NCBI GenBank assembly: GCA_040220455.1
Contig: JAVJUS010000075.1
Span: forward strand, 1 to 64,000
Direction: 5' to 3'
DNA length: 64,000 nucleotides
Origin: JAVJUS01 sp040220455
GTDB taxonomy: Bacteria > Pseudomonadota > Alphaproteobacteria > DSM-16000 > Inquilinaceae
Part shown: positions 1-7,844 of the stretch, one piece after another
How the letters are laid out: every line of letters begins with the position of its first letter
Numbering within the stretch: the stretch's first letter is position 1
Position numbers and translations under genes: made by a program
Notes under the pieces: model-generated
What the model was told of the DNA's origin: nothing
The model's database searches: none
What the model saw: only the letters and a program-made list of their open reading frames with translations

Positions 1-296
1 CCGCGCCGGGCGACGGCGCGCGGCTGGCACCGGAGGCCGGGCCGTCCGACGGGGCCGTCGATCCCCTGGTCGCCGCGCTCGCCGGCCTGGCGGCCGAAGA
101 CGCCGAGGCGGCGGGCATGGACGCGGCGGGCGAGGATCCGGTGCCGGCCGGCGCGCCGGGCTTCGCGCGCCAGCTCGCCGATCTCGACCGGGCCGACCGG
201 GCCGCCGAACGATCCCTCGCCGACGCCCTGGCCGTCGCCGGCGCGACCGCTACTGCCGCGGCCCCGACGCCGGTGGTATCGCACGCCCTTAGATAG
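1..296 (+). CDS. 3' end of an unknown gene (partial at window edge)
   Basis: An open frame enters from the left edge and stops with TAG at 294-296. The visible 97 codons are rich in Ala, Asp, Gly and Pro and show strong GC bias at third positions, as in genuine genes here. There is no recognisable domain, so this looks like a low-complexity C-terminal tail. It lies 20 bases before a TolC-family gene on the same strand, so it may be the preceding gene of that operon (an adaptor or ABC component would be typical), but nothing in the visible part shows this. Confidence 0.55.
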   Translation, partial: APGDGARLAPEAGPSDGAVDPLVAALAGLAAEDAEAAGMDAAGEDPVPAGAPGFARQLADLDRADRAAERSLADALAVAGATATAAAPTPVVSHALR

Positions 297-316
297 CAAA
301 GTATATCGCGTTTCGA

Positions 317-2227
317 TTGCGCATCGTATCGTGGTGTGCGAGAAGATCGGCGACTGGGAGTGCGATCGGCGATTCGGGGGTCCTGGGTTTGAGAACGCAT
401 GCTGTTTCGGGCGGCCCGGCACGCGGGGCGCATCGGGTCGGGTGGCATCGGGTCGGGTGGCATCGGGTCGGGCGAGGTCGGGTCGGGCGAGGTCGGGTCG
501 GGCGCGGCGCGGTCGCCGGCTTGGCCCTCGTCCTGCTGGGCGGCTGCGCCGTGGCGCCGAGCCCGCTGACGATGGAGGAGACGCAAGCCCGGATCGACGC
601 CGACATGGAGGCCCTGTTCGCGGAGCAGGCGCCGATCGACGGCCCGGTCACGATGGAGGAGGCGATGGCCCGCGCCATCCTCTACAACCTGGACAACCGC
701 GTCCGGGTGATGGAGGAGGCGCTGGCCCAGCGCCAGCTCGACCTGTCGCGCTGGGACATGCTGCCCCAAGTGCTCGCCTCGGCCGGGCGGGAGAGCCGCA
801 GCAACACCAGCGCGTCGTCGAGCGAGGACGTGGAGACGGGGCGGGAATCCCTGACCACTTCGACCTCCCTGGACGACGACCGGACGGTCGCCGACCTGAC
901 CTTCGCGTTCAATGTCCTGGATTTCGGCGTCAGCTACTACAGCGCGCGCCAGCAGGCGGACCGGGCGCTGATCGCGCGGGAGCGCCAGCGCAAGGTCGTC
1001 CACGGCATCATCCAGGATGTGCGCTCGGCCTATTGGCGCGCTGTCGCGGCGGAGCGGCTGCTCGCCCGCGTCGACCCCCTGCTCGGGCGGGTGGAGGCGG
1101 CGCGCGCCGACGCGCGCACGATCCAGCGCCTGCGCCTGCGCTCGCCGCTGGAGGCGCTGGACTACCAGCGCACGGTGCTCGACACGCTGAGTCGGCTGCA
1201 GGACCTGCGCTCGCGCCTGGCGCTGGCCAAGACCGAGCTCGCCGCCCTGATGAACATGCCGCTCGACGCGGACTACGCGCTGGCCCTTCCGGCGCCCGAG
1301 GAGCAGTCGCTGGGCGAGATCGATGTCGAGCCGGCGGCGCTGGAGCGCGTGGCGCTCGCCTACCGTCCCGAGCTGCGGGAGGAGAGCTACCAGGCCCGCA
1401 TCAGCGCGGCGGAGACGCGCAAGGCGATCCTGCGCCTGCTGCCAGGGCTGGAGATCGAGGCCGGGCCGCAGTACGACAGCAACTCCTTCCTGCTCAACAA
1501 TTCCTGGTACGAGGTCGGGCTGCGGGTCACCTGGAACCTGATGTCGGTGCTGACCGGCCCGGCGCGGATCGACTTCGCCGAGGCGCAGGAGGAAGTGGTC
1601 GAGGCGCGGCGCCAGGCGCTCAGCATGGCGGTGCTGACCCAGCTCCACGTCGCCTGGCAGAGCTACCGCGAGGCGAGCGAGCGCTACGCCACGGCCTCGG
1701 AGATCCACGCGGTGGAGGCGGAAATCCTCGAACAGCTCGAGCGGCAGAGCCGCACCGGCCGCACCGGCGAGCTGGAGGTGATCCGGGCGGAGCTCGACAC
1801 CCTGGTCTCGGCCCTGCGCCGCGACCTCGCCTATGCCGAGGCGCGCAACGCCGCCGGCCGCGTCTTCCTGGCCGTCGGCGCCGACCCGCTGCCCGCGACG
1901 ATCGAGGCGGCGAGCGTGCCGGCCCTGACCGCCGCCATCGATCGCACGCTGGACGGGTGGTATCGCGGCGACCTCAATCTCGGCCCCGAGGTGCCGGTCA
2001 TCGCCGAAACCGCGATGCCTGACGCGCCCGAGACCACCGACGCGGCGACCGTGGCGGAAGAGGGTGAGGACGGCGAGGGCCCCGCGACCCTCGACCCCGC
2101 GCCGCCGACGCCGCTGGTCAGCGCGTGGCCCGCCGCCTCGACGCAGGGGGACGGCTCACGGCGCGTCGTCTGGAACCGGGTGCCGGGGACCGTCGCCTCC
2201 GAGGCGAGGCTCGCCCGCGGCGACTGA
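317..2227 (+). CDS. TolC-family outer-membrane efflux/secretion lipoprotein
   Basis: Outer-membrane factor of the TolC/NodT type, which forms the trimeric exit duct for type I secretion or RND efflux. The protein has two helical OEP-type repeats, with long coiled-coil stretches of Leu/Ala/Arg/Glu between residues about 120 and 520, and an Asp/Glu/Ala/Pro-rich tail. A lipobox (LVLLGGC) puts the acylated Cys at residue 77 counted from the TTG at 317, which is far too long a leader, so the true start is uncertain. A TTG at 389 or an even later codon are alternatives. The region before the hydrophobic leader is made of five 15-bp tandem repeats. No adaptor or ABC partner is visible downstream. 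The next genes are azlCD and then the five-copy array on the opposite strand. Confidence 0.85.
   Translation: MRIVSWCARRSATGSAIGDSGVLGLRTHAVSGGPARGAHRVGWHRVGWHRVGRGRVGRGRVGRGAVAGLALVLLGGCAVAPSPLTMEETQARIDADMEALFAEQAPIDGPVTMEEAMARAILYNLDNRVRVMEEALAQRQLDLSRWDMLPQVLASAGRESRSNTSASSSEDVETGRESLTTSTSLDDDRTVADLTFAFNVLDFGVSYYSARQQADRALIARERQRKVVHGIIQDVRSAYWRAVAAERLLARVDPLLGRVEAARADARTIQRLRLRSPLEALDYQRTVLDTLSRLQDLRSRLALAKTELAALMNMPLDADYALALPAPEEQSLGEIDVEPAALERVALAYRPELREESYQARISAAETRKAILRLLPGLEIEAGPQYDSNSFLLNNSWYEVGLRVTWNLMSVLTGPARIDFAEAQEEVVEARRQALSMAVLTQLHVAWQSYREASERYATASEIHAVEAEILEQLERQSRTGRTGELEVIRAELDTLVSALRRDLAYAEARNAAGRVFLAVGADPLPATIEAASVPALTAAIDRTLDGWYRGDLNLGPEVPVIAETAMPDAPETTDAATVAEEGEDGEGPATLDPAPPTPLVSAWPAASTQGDGSRRVVWNRVPGTVASEARLARGD
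431..505. repeat. Five tandem 15-bp units in the TolC-homologue 5' region
   Basis: Units start at 431, 446, 461, 476 and 491. The first two are identical (catcgggtcgggtgg) and the rest drift at a few bases. In the reading frame they encode HRVGW/HRVGR/GRVGR pentapeptides, a basic stretch directly before the hydrophobic part of the lipoprotein signal. Fifteen bases preserve the frame, so copy-number change would lengthen or shorten the n-region or the leader without breaking the gene. Confidence 0.9.
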
Positions 2228-2528
2228 CGCCTCTCGGGCCGGACCGATCGAGAGAGGGGGAGGGACGGGTCAGGCGCACCGCGCGCGGCGCCATTGTCGT
2301 GTCGGCATAGCGTCGACGGCCTGCGCGATTCGCCGCCGACGCGGGTCGGCCGCCGCATGATTGTCCCTCGACAATCCTTCGAGTGACAGGGCTCGCGGTT
2401 CGCGTCCACTCTCCTGGATGCGCTCGCGGAATCGGATCAGCGCCGACGGCCGTCGCTGTGTCGGTCTGGCCGCGTCGCGTCGCCTGGTCTTCCGCGTCAC
2501 GCCCGCCATCACTCGCCCGAGATGCGCC
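2228..2528. other. Intergenic gap, TolC homologue to azlC
   Basis: About 300 bases. A weak inverted repeat (CTCTCG at 2231-2236 and CGAGAG at 2249-2254) just after the stop could end transcription. The azlC frame is open back to 2361, but those upstream codons are Arg/Ser-rich and unlike the family, so I treat them as untranslated. Nothing else was recognised. Confidence 0.4.
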
Positions 2529-3290
2529 ATGCGCCAGATTGCACCGCGGGGAAATCGCGCGCCGTCTCCATCGCCGCCGCCGGGGCCGTCGTCGCCGGCG
2601 GCCGGTCCGCTCGCCGACGCGGTGGCCGGGATCGCGGCGATCGCGCCGGTGGTGGTCGCGGCGCTGCCGATCGGCCTCGTCTTCGGCGCGCTGGCGGGGC
2701 AGGCGGGCCTCGGAGCGGGGGCGGCGACGGGGATGAGCGCGGTCGTCTTCGCCGGCGCCTCCCAGTTCGTCGCGCTGGAACAGTGGGCCGATCCGCTGCC
2801 GGTCGCCTCGATCCTTCTGGCCACGCTGCTGGTCAATCTGCGCCATGTCGCCATGGGCGCGGCCCTGGCGCCGAGGCTCGGGCACTGGCCGGTCGCCGCG
2901 CGGCCGGCGGCGTTGCTCTTCATGACCGACGAGGTCTGGGCCATTGCGCTGGCGCGCGCGGCGGTCAAGCCGCTGACACCGGCTTTCTATGCCGGGCTCG
3001 CCGGCGCGCTGTGGCTCGCCTGGGTCGGCAGCACGGCGGCCGGCCATGTCGCCGGCGCGCTGGTCGCCGACCCGGCGCGCTGGGGGCTGGATTTGGCGAT
3101 CACGGCGGTCTTCATCGCCCTGTTGCGGGGCGCATGGCGCGGGCCGCGCGACCTTGCGCCCTGGGCGGCCAGCGCGGTGGCCGCCGTCGCGGTGGACCGG
3201 GCAGGCGCGCCCGCGATGGCCGTGGCCGCCGGCATCGTCGCGGGGCTCGCCGTCGTCGCGGCTCGCATCCTGCGTGGCGGGGAGGGGTGA
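2529..3290 (+). CDS. azlC: AzlC family branched-chain amino acid exporter, large subunit
   Basis: Integral membrane protein of about 253 residues from the ATG at 2529. The AzlC signature region is clear: a hydrophobic helix followed by GLVFGALAGQAGL, then AGASQFVALEQWADP and NLRHVAMGAALAPRL, with several further helices to the C-terminus. AzlC works with the small AzlD protein to export branched-chain amino acids or analogues, by analogy with YgaZH/BrnFE. The frame extends upstream to 2361 but only the part from 2529 resembles the family. The stop overlaps the GTG start of the next gene (GTGA at 3287-3290), so the two are translationally coupled. Confidence 0.85.
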   Translation: MRQIAPRGNRAPSPSPPPGPSSPAAGPLADAVAGIAAIAPVVVAALPIGLVFGALAGQAGLGAGAATGMSAVVFAGASQFVALEQWADPLPVASILLATLLVNLRHVAMGAALAPRLGHWPVAARPAALLFMTDEVWAIALARAAVKPLTPAFYAGLAGALWLAWVGSTAAGHVAGALVADPARWGLDLAITAVFIALLRGAWRGPRDLAPWAASAVAAVAVDRAGAPAMAVAAGIVAGLAVVAARILRGGEG

Positions 3291-3598
3291 GCGCCATGGC
3301 CGCGTCCCTGCCGCTCCTCGCGACGCTTGCCGGCATGGCCGCGGCGACAGCGTCGACCCGGCTGGCCGGCGCCTGGCTGGCCTCGCGGCTGCGGCCCGGC
3401 GGTCGCGCGGTTCGGCTGCTCGAGGCCGTGCCGGGGATCGTCCTGGCCGCCCTGGTGGCCCCGACGGCGCTGGCGACCGGCGGGGTCGAGACCGCCGCGT
3501 GTGGCCTGGCGGCTCTCCTGGCGTGGCGGGCGCCGGCGATCGTCGCGGTGATCGGCGCGGTCGCCCTGGCAGCGGGGCTGCGCGGCGCGGGCCTGTGA
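3287..3598 (+). CDS. azlD: AzlD family exporter, small subunit
   Basis: A small hydrophobic protein of about 103 residues with three to four membrane segments, matching AzlD/YgaH partners in size and position. The start is the GTG at 3287 overlapping the azlC stop, or the ATG at 3296. Typical AzlD features are the TRLAGAWLA helix start, the RAVRLLEAVPGIVLAALVAP segment and an Ala/Leu-rich final helix. It presumably forms the two-component exporter with AzlC. The gene ends close to the convergent first member of the five-copy array. Confidence 0.8.
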   Translation: MSAMAASLPLLATLAGMAAATASTRLAGAWLASRLRPGGRAVRLLEAVPGIVLAALVAPTALATGGVETAACGLAALLAWRAPAIVAVIGAVALAAGLRGAGL

Positions 3599-3645
3599 GC
3601 CGTCATGCGGCCGGCCCGCGCCGCGCGCCCCACCGAGCCTCGGGA

Positions 3646-5286
3646 TCAGGCGATGAGGGTGAAATCCTCGCTCTCGATCCACTTGGGCGGGGTGCCGAAG
3701 TACTGGATGATGGCGTCGTATTCGAAGCCGGAGATGCCGGAGAGCGGCGTCTCGGCGGTTTCGGTCACGGTGACCTTGGCGTGGGTGCCACTGCCGTTGT
3801 AGCCGACATGGACGTCGAGGCCCAGATCCTCGAACACCTCGACCTCGGGGATGCCCCAGCTCGTGCCGGTGCCGCTGCTTGCCCACGGGACCTTCCACTC
3901 GCCATGGCGCTCGAAGGTCTCGCCGCCGAAGAATCCGGACTGCTTGTCGCGGAACAGGTCGTCGACGACGGACATCACCGTGAGCTCCTTGGTGAAGTCG
4001 GCCAGTTCGTCGGCGAAGGCATCGTACTTGCCCTCGAGCTGGTCGGCCAGGCCGTCGAGCCCGTAGAGGTCGAGGGTGCCGAGCGCCTCATGATAGATGC
4101 CCTCCATGCCGGACAGGGAGTCCGTCACGGTATCGACCAGGTTGTCGGGCACGAAGTTCGGGTCTCCGGGATTGGAGTTGATGATCTTGCCGACGGCGTC
4201 GTTGATCGAGAACAGGAGGCCGGCGCCGAGGCCCAGCTTCGCGGACAGCACGCTGGCGGCCGATGCCTCGGGGGCGATGGCGGCGATACCGGCAATGGCC
4301 GAGACGAGGCCGACACCGGCCTGGACGGTGGTGATGGTGCTGTTGACGTCGGCTTCGGCGTCCTGCAGCTCGTTGGCCTTCCACAGCTCCTCGGCGAAGT
4401 GGTCGAAGGAGTCGCCGCCGCCGATGCCGGTGGCGAAGGTATCGAAGACGCCGCCGATCCCGTCGACGAGCTGGTCCTCCAGATGGGCGGTCGTGTAGCC
4501 CTGGGTGCCGTCCTCGTCGTAAAAGTTGTAGGCGGCGGCCTCGCTTGTCATTGCGTCGGTGACGTTGGTGATCTCCTCCAGTTCCTGGAGGTAGTCGTTC
4601 CAGAGGCTGCCCAGGCCCTCGTTGTAGTCCAGCGTCGTGATCCGCGTGTCGACGAAGTCGCTGGCCCAGTCGGTCAGCACGTATTGCGGTACGACCGGGT
4701 TGTCCTCGTAGATCGTGAGATGGGAGATACCCCAGCTCTTGTACAAGGACCAGCCGGTCTCGTAGTTCGAGAAGGTGAAGTCGAAGCTGTCGGCGCCGGC
4801 GTAAACACTCGATGGCACGGTCAGCGTGATCTCGTGGTAGTGGTCGCTGCCGCTCTGCCGATAGCCCGAGCCGATATCCTCCGATTCGATGCGCCAATCT
4901 ATGCCGTCGATGGTGCCGCTTTGGACTTCGCCGCTGCCGTAGGCGTGGTCGAAGTCGGCATCCTGCAGGACATTCGTTCCTGCGATATCGAGTTCCGGAT
5001 AGGCAATGGCATCGTCGAATTCGTAGAGACCGATCTCGATGACGACATCGTTCTCGGGCTCCGTGTCGGTGGTCGAGTTCGTGTAGCGGCTCATCAGGGA
5101 CTCGTCGATGTCCCATGAGAGCGACGAGATGCCCGGCGTGGTCCCGTAAGGCGGTTGAATGTAGTTGTAGGTGCCTTGCTCCAGGATCCAGACCGGCTCC
5201 GGAACGTCGGACGTGGTGACGAAGTCGTCGCTGATGCTGTCAGCGGTGATGGGGCGATCGAAGCGCTGGTTGATGATGATGGCCAT
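3646..5286 (-). CDS. Array protein copy 1: unknown acidic, Cys-free protein, possibly secreted
   Basis: This is one of five homologous genes in a row (546 residues), in a family I do not recognise. The start is the ATG at 5286 (MAIIINQRFD), which is shared by all copies and preceded by AGGAG 11 bases upstream. Layout: residues 1-195 are predicted beta-rich (ENDVVIEIGLYEFD, SDHYHEITLTVPSS, YEDNPVVPQYVL). Residues 195-320 are helical (YNEGLGSLWNDYLQELEEI, AEELWKANELQD). Residues 325-365 are a hydrophobic Ala/Gly hairpin (VSAIAGIAAIAPEAS, LGLGAGLLFSI). A helical region with FTKELTVMSVVDDLFRDK follows, and a beta-rich end closes with KWIESEDFTLIA. There is no cysteine and no signal peptide. The N-half groups with copy 3, whereas the hairpin and C-half group with copy 5. 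A helical-hairpin pore former or a type I secretion substrate are possibilities, neither proven. Confidence 0.8.
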   Translation of the reverse strand: MAIIINQRFDRPITADSISDDFVTTSDVPEPVWILEQGTYNYIQPPYGTTPGISSLSWDIDESLMSRYTNSTTDTEPENDVVIEIGLYEFDDAIAYPELDIAGTNVLQDADFDHAYGSGEVQSGTIDGIDWRIESEDIGSGYRQSGSDHYHEITLTVPSSVYAGADSFDFTFSNYETGWSLYKSWGISHLTIYEDNPVVPQYVLTDWASDFVDTRITTLDYNEGLGSLWNDYLQELEEITNVTDAMTSEAAAYNFYDEDGTQGYTTAHLEDQLVDGIGGVFDTFATGIGGGDSFDHFAEELWKANELQDAEADVNSTITTVQAGVGLVSAIAGIAAIAPEASAASVLSAKLGLGAGLLFSINDAVGKIINSNPGDPNFVPDNLVDTVTDSLSGMEGIYHEALGTLDLYGLDGLADQLEGKYDAFADELADFTKELTVMSVVDDLFRDKQSGFFGGETFERHGEWKVPWASSGTGTSWGIPEVEVFEDLGLDVHVGYNGSGTHAKVTVTETAETPLSGISGFEYDAIIQYFGTPPKWIESEDFTLIA

Positions 5287-5375
5287 GATCGAGTGCACTC
5301 CTCGTTTCCGCATGCTCGGGCATCGTGAAGTCTGATTGCCCGTAGTGCCGTTACGTTTCGACGCCGGGGATACAC

Positions 5376-5381
5376 AGTCAA
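5376..5381 (-). promoter_or_regulatory. TTGACT -35-like box upstream of array copy 1
   Basis: On the minus strand CTTGACTGTGTATCC lies about 90 bases before the copy 1 ATG. Copy 3 has CTTGACCGCGTAGTATCC at the same distance and copy 2 a TTGACC box at a similar distance, so the position is conserved. No convincing -10 hexamer follows at 17 bases. This is a candidate promoter only. Confidence 0.35.
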
Positions 5382-5658
5382 GTTGTGTGTTGCGGATTGA
5401 TCGCGTAATGCGAGTGACGTTACGCCATTGGGAGGGCCGCCAGGAAAACGCGACTCTCCGGGCTTTCCTCGGCCGCCGAAGGGATGCGAGCGAAGGCTCG
5501 CGGAGACGCGGGAACCGCCGTTCTATGGCGGGAAGGCCGGGTAAGTCACCAGATCGCCGGCGCGGCGAGTGTCGATGGGACGTCCGCCGGGTTCCTTGAG
5601 AGCGTGTCCCGACGCGAAGCGTATGGCGATGCCGTGTCGGCGTTCGGGCGATCGCGAA

Positions 5659-5688
5659 CGCCCGGAGGCCGGGATGGGCCGCCGGGCG
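5659..5688 (-). terminator. Hairpin behind array copy 2
   Basis: A stem CGCCCGGAGGCC / GGCCGCCGGGCG (11 of 12 pairs) with a 6-base loop, 85 bases beyond the copy 2 stop. Reading the minus strand, it is followed by TTCGCG rather than a long T run. Related hairpins follow copies 3, 4 and 5, which argues for a functional 3' element. Confidence 0.55.
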
Positions 5689-5772
5689 TCGATGAGCGGG
5701 AGTGGGGCGGGGCGGGGCGCGGAACGGGAGTGGCGTTACCGTGACCGGACCGCCCGCGCAACACGCCCGGGG

Positions 5773-7413
5773 TCAGGCGATGAGCTGGAAGTCCTCGCTC
5801 TCGATCCACTTCGGCGGGGTGCCGAAGTACTGGATGATGGCGTCGTATTCGAAGCCGGAAATGCCGGAAAGCGGGGTCTCGGCGGTTTCGGTCACGGTGA
5901 CCTTGGCGTGGGTGGTGTTGCGATTGTAGGCGACATCGACGTCGAGGCCCAGATCCTCGAACACCCCGACCTCGGGGATGCCCCAGCTCGTACCGGGACC
6001 GCTGCTGGCCCAGGGGACCTCCCATTCGCCGTGGCGCTCGAAGGTCTCGCCGCCGAAGAAGCCGGACTGCTTGTCGCGGAACAGGTCGTCGACGACCGAC
6101 ATGACCGTGAGCTCCTTGGTGAAGTCGGCCAGTTCGTCGGCGAAGCCCTGGTACTTGGCGACGAGATCGTCGGCCAGGGCGTCCTCGCCGTAGAGCTCGA
6201 GGGTGCCGAGCGCCTCGTGATAGACGCCGTCCATGCCGGCGAAGGAGTCCGTGACCGTCTCGACCAGGTTGTCGGGGACGAAGTTCGGGTCTGCGGGGTT
6301 GGAGTCGATGATCTTGCCGACGGCGTCGTTGATCGAGAACAGGGCGCCGGCGCCGAGGCCGAGATAGGTCGACAGGACGGTGGCGGCCGAGGCCTCGGGC
6401 GCAAGGGCGGCCAGCGCGGCAATGGCCGAGACGAAGCCGATGCCGGCCTGGACCGTGGTGATGGAGGCGTTGACGTCGGTCTCGGCGTCCTGCAGTTCGT
6501 TGGCCTTCCAGAGTTCCTCGGCGAAGTGATCGAGGGAATCGCCGTTGCCGACGCCGGAGGCGAAGGTGTCGAAGACGCCGCCGATGCGGTCGACGAGCTG
6601 GTCCTCGAGATGGGCGGTGGAGTAGCCCTGGGTGCCGTCCTCGTCGAAGAAATTGTAGGCGGCGGCGTCACCGATCATCTGGTCGGTGACGTTGGCGATC
6701 TCCTCCAGCTCCTGGAGGTAGTCGTTCCACAGGCTGCCCAGCCCCTCATTGTAGTCGAGGGTCGTGATTCTCGTGTTCTCGAAGTCGCCGGCCCAACCGG
6801 TCATGACATACTGAGGAACGACCGGGTTGTCCTCGTACATCGTGATGTACGAAACGCCCCAACTCGCGAGGTCCTCCGACCAGGTATCCGGATTGTAGAA
6901 ATCCAACTGGAAGAATGAATCGTTGGTGAAATAGCTGCTCGGAACTGTCAGTTTGATTTCATGGTAATGGTCGCTATAACTATTGTGGCGGTAGCCGTAT
7001 CCGATGTTCTCGGACTCGATGTAGTAGTCGATACCGTTTACTGATCCGCTGTGAACTTCTCCAGTGTCTGACCAATTGTCGGGATCGATGGTCGCGAAGG
7101 CGTCGGCGCCTCCATCGATCACGAGACTCAGGTCATAAAGGGCAACGTCGAATTCGTAGAGGCCGATCTCGATGACGATGTCGTTCTCGGGCTCGGGATC
7201 GGTGGTCGAACTCGTGTACCGGCTCATCAGCGTCTCGTCGATCGTCCAGCCGAACATCGTCCAGCCGTCGACGACGCCGATGGAGCCGCCATGATCGGTC
7301 GCGTTCTCGAGCAACCAGACAGGCTCCGGCACGTCGGATGTCACGAGCTCTCCACCGATGATGCTGTGGTAGCTCGTGGGTCGGTCGAACCGTTCGTTCA
7401 CGATGATGGCCAT
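5773..7413 (-). CDS. Array protein copy 2: unknown acidic, Cys-free protein
   Basis: 546 residues, starting at ATG 7413 (MAIIVNERFD) with GGGAG five bases upstream. It has the same architecture as copy 1: a beta-rich N-terminal domain to about residue 195, a helical region, a hydrophobic hairpin (VSAIAALAALAPEAS, LGLGAGALFSI), a helical segment with the invariant FRDKQSGFFGGETFERHGEW, and a beta-rich end finishing EDFQLIA. It shares WAGDFENTRITTLD and NVTDQMIGDAAA with copies 4 and 5 rather than WASDFVDT and NVTDAM of copies 1 and 3. No cysteine. The variable N-terminal segment (about residues 20-190) differs strongly from the other copies, whereas the last 100 codons are nearly the same at DNA level. 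Function unknown. Confidence 0.8.
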   Translation of the reverse strand: MAIIVNERFDRPTSYHSIIGGELVTSDVPEPVWLLENATDHGGSIGVVDGWTMFGWTIDETLMSRYTSSTTDPEPENDIVIEIGLYEFDVALYDLSLVIDGGADAFATIDPDNWSDTGEVHSGSVNGIDYYIESENIGYGYRHNSYSDHYHEIKLTVPSSYFTNDSFFQLDFYNPDTWSEDLASWGVSYITMYEDNPVVPQYVMTGWAGDFENTRITTLDYNEGLGSLWNDYLQELEEIANVTDQMIGDAAAYNFFDEDGTQGYSTAHLEDQLVDRIGGVFDTFASGVGNGDSLDHFAEELWKANELQDAETDVNASITTVQAGIGFVSAIAALAALAPEASAATVLSTYLGLGAGALFSINDAVGKIIDSNPADPNFVPDNLVETVTDSFAGMDGVYHEALGTLELYGEDALADDLVAKYQGFADELADFTKELTVMSVVDDLFRDKQSGFFGGETFERHGEWEVPWASSGPGTSWGIPEVGVFEDLGLDVDVAYNRNTTHAKVTVTETAETPLSGISGFEYDAIIQYFGTPPKWIESEDFQLIA

Positions 7414-7472
7414 GGGGGCTCCCGCTGTCTCGATGACGGCCTGCGGTATCGCGATCCGTCGGAAGAGCTACG

Positions 7473-7504
7473 ATTATAAATAGTTGAAAAGGGCGCTTGG
7501 TCAA
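7473..7504 (-). promoter_or_regulatory. Candidate promoter of array copy 2
   Basis: On the minus strand TTGACC (7504-7499) precedes an AT-rich stretch containing TATTTATAAT. Taking TATTTA as the -10 gives a 16-base spacer, and taking TATAAT (7478-7473) gives 20. The -10 region ends about 60 bases before the start codon at 7413. It is the best-looking promoter of the five copies. Confidence 0.5.
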
Positions 7505-7735
7505 GGAACGAGTGCTCGTTATGGTTGTACCATTCGTTTCGGTGCCGGGATCTCCGGGATGAGGTCGGGGACAAAAGACCGGCCTTTTCAATCTATTGCC
7601 GGAATTTCCGATGTGTGATGAGCCTGTCGGTATGTAGCGGAAAAGGATCTGTTCGAGATGTGGAACGATTGCTCCGTCCTATCGCGGCGCTCGGGGCCGA
7701 TCGCCTCTGGTTGCGCTGACGGTCGAGCGCGAAGA

Positions 7736-7764
7736 CGCCCGGCGGCCGTGAGGGGCGCCGGGCG
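7736..7764 (-). terminator. Hairpin behind array copy 3
   Basis: CGCCCGGCGGCC pairs with GGGCGCCGGGCG across a 5-base loop, about 80 bases beyond the copy 3 stop at 7845. It has the same CGCCCGG...CCGGGCG core as the hairpins behind copies 2, 4 and 5. Confidence 0.55.
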
Positions 7765-7844
7765 TGGGGGTAATTGGGGGAAGGCGCTGCGGCGCGGGCG
7801 TCGCGGCCCGTGACCGGACCGCCCGCGCCGCGCGCGGCCTGGGG

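Larger units (their letters stand above)
5287..5772. other. Intergenic gap between array copies 1 and 2
   Basis: This gap holds the leader of copy 1 (AGGAG ribosome site, TTGACT box at 5376-5381) and, near 5659-5688, the hairpin behind copy 2. Between them lies AT-richer DNA around 5340-5430 and a stretch with no recognisable coding signal. Short + strand frames here have no homology I can name. Confidence 0.5.
7414..7844. other. Intergenic gap between array copies 2 and 3
   Basis: Contains the AT-rich promoter-like region of copy 2 (7470-7510) and the hairpin behind copy 3 (7736-7764). The middle, 7510-7730, is lower in GC than the genes and has no supported coding frame. Confidence 0.5.

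Noticed and set aside
431..505. Five regular repeats considered as a CRISPR array
   Set aside because: The units are contiguous 15-mers without spacers and lie in the 5' end of a lipoprotein gene.
2361..2528. Upstream extension of the azlC frame
   Set aside because: The 56 extra residues are Arg/Ser-rich and have no counterpart in AzlC proteins; the family similarity begins just after the ATG at 2529.
2989..5118. Long + strand open frame (about 700 codons) opposite array copy 1, with similar ones opposite copies 2-5 (for example 7764-9335 and 9872-11116)
   Set aside because: These are antisense shadows produced by GC-rich codon positions. The minus-strand frames have shared starts with ribosome sites and conserved protein text, and the shadow proteins are Gly/Val/Asp-rich without domains.
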